Assembly: GCF_905207245.1 (NCBI RefSeq)
Contig: NZ_CAJLKP010000007.1
Span: forward strand, 62,001-126,000
DNA length: 64,000 bases
Reading direction: 5' to 3'
DNA from: an uncultured Bacteroides sp.
Lineage (GTDB): Bacteria > Bacteroidota > Bacteroidia > Bacteroidales > Bacteroidaceae
Position numbers and translations under genes: made by a program. The notes under the pieces were generated by a model. It was not told where the DNA came from. It saw only the letters and a list, made by a program, of their open reading frames with translations, and searched no databases. Numbering within the stretch: position 1 is the first letter of the stretch; every line of letters starts with the position of its first letter. Of the stretch, positions 60,207 through 64,000 are shown piece after piece.

Positions 60207-62786
60207 CTATTCTTCATCTCTATTATTTATTTCATCTTCAGAGTTGTAGTTCTCCTCTTCTACTTCTACTATTTCACTTATAGATACAGGAGATGTTGGA
60301 GACGTTCCATCTATATCAACTGGTATTTCGTCTTCCAAACTCTCGGAAGTAACCTTGCATACTGAACCGATTTCATCGTTTCTCTTTTCAAGATTAATTA
60401 AGCGAACACCTTGTGTGGCACGGCCCATAATACGAACATCAGCTACTTTCAGACGAATGGTAATACCAGATTTATTGATAATCATCAGGTCATTATCGTC
60501 TGTTACAGACTTAATTGTTACCAATTTACCTGTTTTATCAGTGATATTCATTGTTTTCACACCCTTACCACCACGATTTGTTTTGCGATAGTCTTCAATA
60601 TCAGAACGTTTACCATATCCTTGTTCAGAAACTACCATAATCGTTTCTGCTTCAGGATCTTTAATGCATATCATTCCTACTACTTCATCCTGTCCATCCT
60701 CATCAAGTGTCATACCACGTACTCCTGTCGCAGTACGTCCCATAACACGTACAGCATTTTCGTGAAAACGAATAGCACGTCCATTACGATTAGCGATGAT
60801 AATTTCATTGTCACCGTTGGTCATACGCACTTCGATAACACGGTCGTCTTCACGAATGGTGATAGCGTTTACACCATTTTGACGAGGACGTGAATATTGT
60901 TCAAGCAATGTTTTCTTGATGACACCATTCTTGGTACAGAAGAAAACATAATGGCTGTTAATAAAGTCTTGGTCAGAAAGGTTTTTTACACGCAAATATG
61001 CATTTACAGCATCGTCAGAGTCGATATTTAGCAAATTCTGGATAGCGCGTCCTTTTGAGTTCTTGGTACCTTCAGGTATTTCATATACTTTGAGCCAATA
61101 GCACTTACCTTTTTGAGTAAAGAACATCATGGTGTTGTGCATAGTTGCCGGGTATATATGCTCAATGAAGTCCGCATCACGGGTATCTGTACCCTTAGAG
61201 CCTACTCCACCGCGGTTCTGAGCCCGGAATTCACTCAATGGCGTACGCTTGATATATCCCATATGTGAAATGGTGATAATCATTTCATCGTCTGCATAGA
61301 AATCTTCCGGATTGAATTCTTCGGATGAATAAACAATTTCCGAACGACGTTTATCTCCATATTTAGCTTTTACTTCAATTAATTCATCTGTAATGACTTT
61401 ACGGCAAAGCTCGTCATTTGAAAGTATTTCTTCATAATAAGCAATTTGCTTCATTACTTCTTCATATTCAGCATGGAGCTGATCTTGCATCAGTCCAGTC
61501 AACTGGCGCAGGCGCATTTCTACGATAGCACGAGACTGGATTTCGGTTAATTGAAAACGCTCAATTAAGCCTGCAATGGCATCATTAGGAGTTTTTGCCG
61601 CACGGATAATGCGAATCACTTCATCAATATTATCTGATGCGATAATTAAACCTTCCAGAATGTGGGCGCGTTCTTTTGCTTTACGCAAATCGTATTGAGT
61701 ACGACGGATAACCACTTCGTGACGATGTTCCACAAAGTACTTAATCAAATCTTTCAAGTTCAACAGACGGGGACGTCCGTGTACCAATGCTACATTATTT
61801 ACGCTGAAAGATGTCTGCAATAGAGTCATCTTATAAAGCTTGTTCAGAACTACACTGGCATTGGCATCGCGCTTAATATCGATAACAATGCGCATACCTT
61901 CGCGGTCGGATTCGTCATTGGCATTGGAGATACCTTCGATCTTTTTATCGTTGGCCAGATCAGCAATATACTTAATTAACTCGGCCTTATTGACACCATA
62001 CGGGATTTCTGTGATGACAATTTTGTCATGCGTAGAACTGGTTTCAATCTCTGCTTTAGCGCGCATGATGACACGTCCGCGACCTGTAAGATAGGCTTCG
62101 CGAACACCACTCATACCATATATATATCCTCCTGTCGGGAAGTCAGGGGCTTTCACATAATTCATCAGTTCTTCTATCTCGATATCGTTGTTTTCGATGT
62201 ATGCAACACAGGCATCGAGTACTTCTGACAAGTTGTGCGTCGGCATATTGGTTGCCATACCTACTGCAATACCAGATGCACCATTTACCAAAAGGTTCGG
62301 GATACGAGTTGGCATTACGGTCGGTTCCTGCAGAGAGTCGTCGAAGTTGTTTTGCATATCAACAGTCTCTTTTTCAAGGTCTTGCATCATGTCTTCACCA
62401 ATCTTTTGCAAACGACACTCTGTGTAACGCATGGCTGCTGCACTGTCACCGTCTACTGAACCGTAGTTACCTTGGCCATCTACCACCATGTAGCGCATTG
62501 CCCAAGGCTGAGCCATACGGACTAACGCTCCGTAAACGGAAGAGTCACCATGAGGGTGATACTTACCTAATACTTCACCTACAACTCTGGCTGATTTCTT
62601 ATAAGGTTTATCAGACGTATTTCCCAGTCCCATCATTCCGTAGAGAATTCTACGGTGTACAGGCTTAAAACCATCTCTAACATCCGGAAGGGCACGTGAA
62701 ACTATGACCGACATGGAGTAGTCAATGTATGATGACTTCATTTCCTCCTCGATGTTAATCTTTATAATTCTGTCTTGTTCAAGCAT
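60207..62786 (-). CDS. gyrA: DNA gyrase subunit A
   Basis: An 859-residue breakage-reunion subunit of DNA gyrase, which introduces negative supercoils. The catalytic Tyr121 is in AAAMRYTECRLQ. The quinolone region reads YHPHGDSSVYGALVRMAQPW: Asp81 and Ser82 are the sensitive-type residues, while the position matching E. coli Asp87 is Gly86. The C-terminal beta-pinwheel carries the GyrA-box-like QNRGGVG and TNRGGKG, and the end is acidic (VEVEEENYNSEDEINNRDEE). No quinolone-resistance change is seen at Ser82. Confidence 0.97.
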   Translation of the reverse strand: MLEQDRIIKINIEEEMKSSYIDYSMSVIVSRALPDVRDGFKPVHRRILYGMMGLGNTSDKPYKKSARVVGEVLGKYHPHGDSSVYGALVRMAQPWAMRYMVVDGQGNYGSVDGDSAAAMRYTECRLQKIGEDMMQDLEKETVDMQNNFDDSLQEPTVMPTRIPNLLVNGASGIAVGMATNMPTHNLSEVLDACVAYIENNDIEIEELMNYVKAPDFPTGGYIYGMSGVREAYLTGRGRVIMRAKAEIETSSTHDKIVITEIPYGVNKAELIKYIADLANDKKIEGISNANDESDREGMRIVIDIKRDANASVVLNKLYKMTLLQTSFSVNNVALVHGRPRLLNLKDLIKYFVEHRHEVVIRRTQYDLRKAKERAHILEGLIIASDNIDEVIRIIRAAKTPNDAIAGLIERFQLTEIQSRAIVEMRLRQLTGLMQDQLHAEYEEVMKQIAYYEEILSNDELCRKVITDELIEVKAKYGDKRRSEIVYSSEEFNPEDFYADDEMIITISHMGYIKRTPLSEFRAQNRGGVGSKGTDTRDADFIEHIYPATMHNTMMFFTQKGKCYWLKVYEIPEGTKNSKGRAIQNLLNIDSDDAVNAYLRVKNLSDQDFINSHYVFFCTKNGVIKKTLLEQYSRPRQNGVNAITIREDDRVIEVRMTNGDNEIIIANRNGRAIRFHENAVRVMGRTATGVRGMTLDEDGQDEVVGMICIKDPEAETIMVVSEQGYGKRSDIEDYRKTNRGGKGVKTMNITDKTGKLVTIKSVTDDNDLMIINKSGITIRLKVADVRIMGRATQGVRLINLEKRNDEIGSVCKVTSESLEDEIPVDIDGTSPTSPVSISEIVEVEEENYNSEDEINNRDEE

Positions 62787-63087
62787 TTAAAAAGATTATT
62801 AATTATACATACTTTGGTTCATGAAAAACCACGCTAAAGTACTGCTTTTTTACGATATACAAAAGTTTTCGCGCATAAACTTTCTTTCAGAACCATTCTC
62901 TCGCCTACTTTGTTCTTATTAATATAATAAATAAGGTATTAAAAGATACTGGTGAACGGATATTAAACTGTGGCACGGGATTTGTATACAAACAATAAAT
63001 AGAAGAAGATATTTGCTTACTAGAAATTATTAATGCGTATCTTTGTATTATAGTAACACCTTAAGATGAGGAAGGAGAATATTAAGT
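62787..63087. other. Divergent intergenic region between gyrA and clpC
   Basis: A 301-base AT-rich gap. It holds the clpC promoter (63012-63045). No gene, terminator or RNA fold is evident. Confidence 0.5.
63012..63045 (+). promoter_or_regulatory. Promoter of clpC
   Basis: TTTG (63012-63015) and TATCTTTG (63038-63045) fit the -33 and -7 boxes with a 22-base spacing. The clpC ATG is 42 bases downstream. No CtsR-like or heat-shock operator is evident. Confidence 0.5.
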
Positions 63088-64000
63088 ATGAATAATCAGT
63101 TTTCACAAAGAGTTTCTGATATTATCACCTACAGCAAGGAGGAAGCTAACCGGTTGAAAAATAGATATATTGGCCCGGAACATCTTCTACTCGGCATGTT
63201 GAGAGACGGCGGAGGGAAGGCTATAGAAATATTGCAGAAACTGGATATAGATCTGAACAGAGTTAAAAAACGTCTGGAAGGTTTTTTGAAAGAGATTGAA
63301 GATGATAACTTGTTGCCTGATGCAGACATTCCATTGTCTCCTATGGCAGCTAAGATATTAAAAATGTGTATACTCGAGGCTCGTCTATTAAAGAGCGCCA
63401 CTGCAGATACGGAACATGTATTGCTGGCTATTTTAAAAGATGGTAATAATTTGGCCGCTACGGTTTTGGAGGAAAACAATGTAGATTACAAATCTGTGTT
63501 CGAACAACTTTCCATGAAAGCTAGTCCTAATGCAGGTATGGGATTCACGGAAGATGACGATGATGAAGAGGAAGAAATGAATATGTCTTCACGTTCTTCG
63601 CAAAGTGCTGGTTCACAATCTTCTACGCAAACGGCATCTAAGAAGCCATCTAATGATACTCCGGTATTGGATAATTTTGGTATGGATATGACTCGGGCTG
63701 CAGAAGAAGGTCGGTTGGATCCGGTGGTAGGCCGTGAACGGGAAATAGAGAGATTAGCTCAGATTTTGAGTCGTCGTAAAAAGAATAACCCGGTATTGAT
63801 TGGTGAACCTGGTGTAGGTAAATCTGCAATTGTAGAAGGACTGGCATTGCGTATCATTCAGAAGAAAGTGTCCCGTATCTTATTTGATAAACGCGTGGTT
63901 ATGCTTGACATGGCTTCCGTGGTAGCAGGAACTAAATACCGTGGACAATTCGAGGAGCGCATTCGTTCAATTATCAACGAGTTGCAGAAAAATCCGAATG
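63088..64000 (+). CDS. clpC: ClpC-type AAA+ protease ATPase, 5' part (cut by window end)
   Basis: The first 304 codons of a Clp/Hsp100 unfoldase that feeds proteins to ClpP. The double Clp-N repeat is complete (about 1-150: FSQRVSDIITYSKEEANRL, IGPEHLLLGMLRDG, and its second copy DTEHVLLAILKDGNN). An acidic and Ser-rich linker (DDDDEEEEMNMSSRSSQSAGS, about 153-190) follows. AAA1 begins with LDNFGMDMTRAAEEGRLDPVVGRE and the Walker A GEPGVGKSAI. The linker is longer and more acidic than in Firmicutes ClpC. The ATG at 63088 is preceded by GGAGAA. The gene runs off the right edge. Confidence 0.93.
   Translation, partial: MNNQFSQRVSDIITYSKEEANRLKNRYIGPEHLLLGMLRDGGGKAIEILQKLDIDLNRVKKRLEGFLKEIEDDNLLPDADIPLSPMAAKILKMCILEARLLKSATADTEHVLLAILKDGNNLAATVLEENNVDYKSVFEQLSMKASPNAGMGFTEDDDDEEEEMNMSSRSSQSAGSQSSTQTASKKPSNDTPVLDNFGMDMTRAAEEGRLDPVVGREREIERLAQILSRRKKNNPVLIGEPGVGKSAIVEGLALRIIQKKVSRILFDKRVVMLDMASVVAGTKYRGQFEERIRSIINELQKNPN

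Overview
The window reads as a chromosome segment of a gut Bacteroides species. Evidence: a SusC/SusD-type polysaccharide utilisation locus (PUL), a complete Bat aerotolerance operon, start regions with little Shine-Dalgarno signal, and many promoters matching the Bacteroidetes housekeeping consensus TAnnTTTG. No species can be named from this alone. No rRNA, tRNA, transposase, integrase or CRISPR array was seen.

Layout. 0-2.4 kb: an acyltransferase, a small heat-shock protein behind a near-perfect sigma-54 promoter, and an AlaX-type tRNA editing protein. 2.4-6.5 kb: an AT-rich accessory island on the minus strand, with two paralogous orphan genes, a DUF4304-like gene, two small WapI-immunity-like paralogues and a 5'-truncated HExxH metalloprotease remnant. 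It looks like a store of immunity-type genes and debris, but no toxin is present. 6.6-10.8 kb: AraC regulator, hexapeptide acetyltransferase, a membrane protein, a structured non-coding RNA with its own promoter, and a YbaK/ProX-type tRNA deacylase.

11.0-29.1 kb: a PUL predicted to act on dextran or related alpha-glucans. Order: a membrane-bound TPR/HTH regulator split by an in-frame TAA; SusC; SusD; SusE/F-like lipoprotein; GH66 dextranase lipoprotein; GH31; GH97 (SusB-like); DUF169 gene on the opposite strand; GH65. The working model is surface binding and endo-cleavage of dextran (SusD, SusE/F-like, GH66), import by SusC, and periplasmic trimming by GH31, GH97 and GH65 to glucose. Direct 81-bp repeats, each with a promoter and a terminator, flank the DUF169-GH65 segment, so it may be a separately acquired module.

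29.3-41.6 kb: acyl-CoA synthetase, K+/H+ antiporter, an NtrY/NtrC-type two-component system, a MurG-like glycosyltransferase and a large TamB-like envelope protein. 41.6-48.2 kb: housekeeping block tsaD, pncC, rpmB-rpmG-DUF4295 gene, ftsY-rimO, an HU protein and an HU-transmembrane-LysM fusion. 48.4-57.1 kb: moxR, DUF58 gene, a BatD-related membrane protein and batA-batE, the aerotolerance operon. 57.2-64 kb: small HTH protein, double-Usp stress protein, TPR protein, gyrA and the 5' part of clpC, cut by the window end.

The least explained features are non-coding: heptamer-built long hairpins (19.0 and 31.1 kb), a 139-bp nested palindrome (42.7 kb), 22-bp tandem repeats inside the PUL (21.1 kb) and the 81-bp promoter-terminator repeats (26.1 and 29.2 kb). 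All motif, domain and fold calls come from reading the sequence; no search was run.
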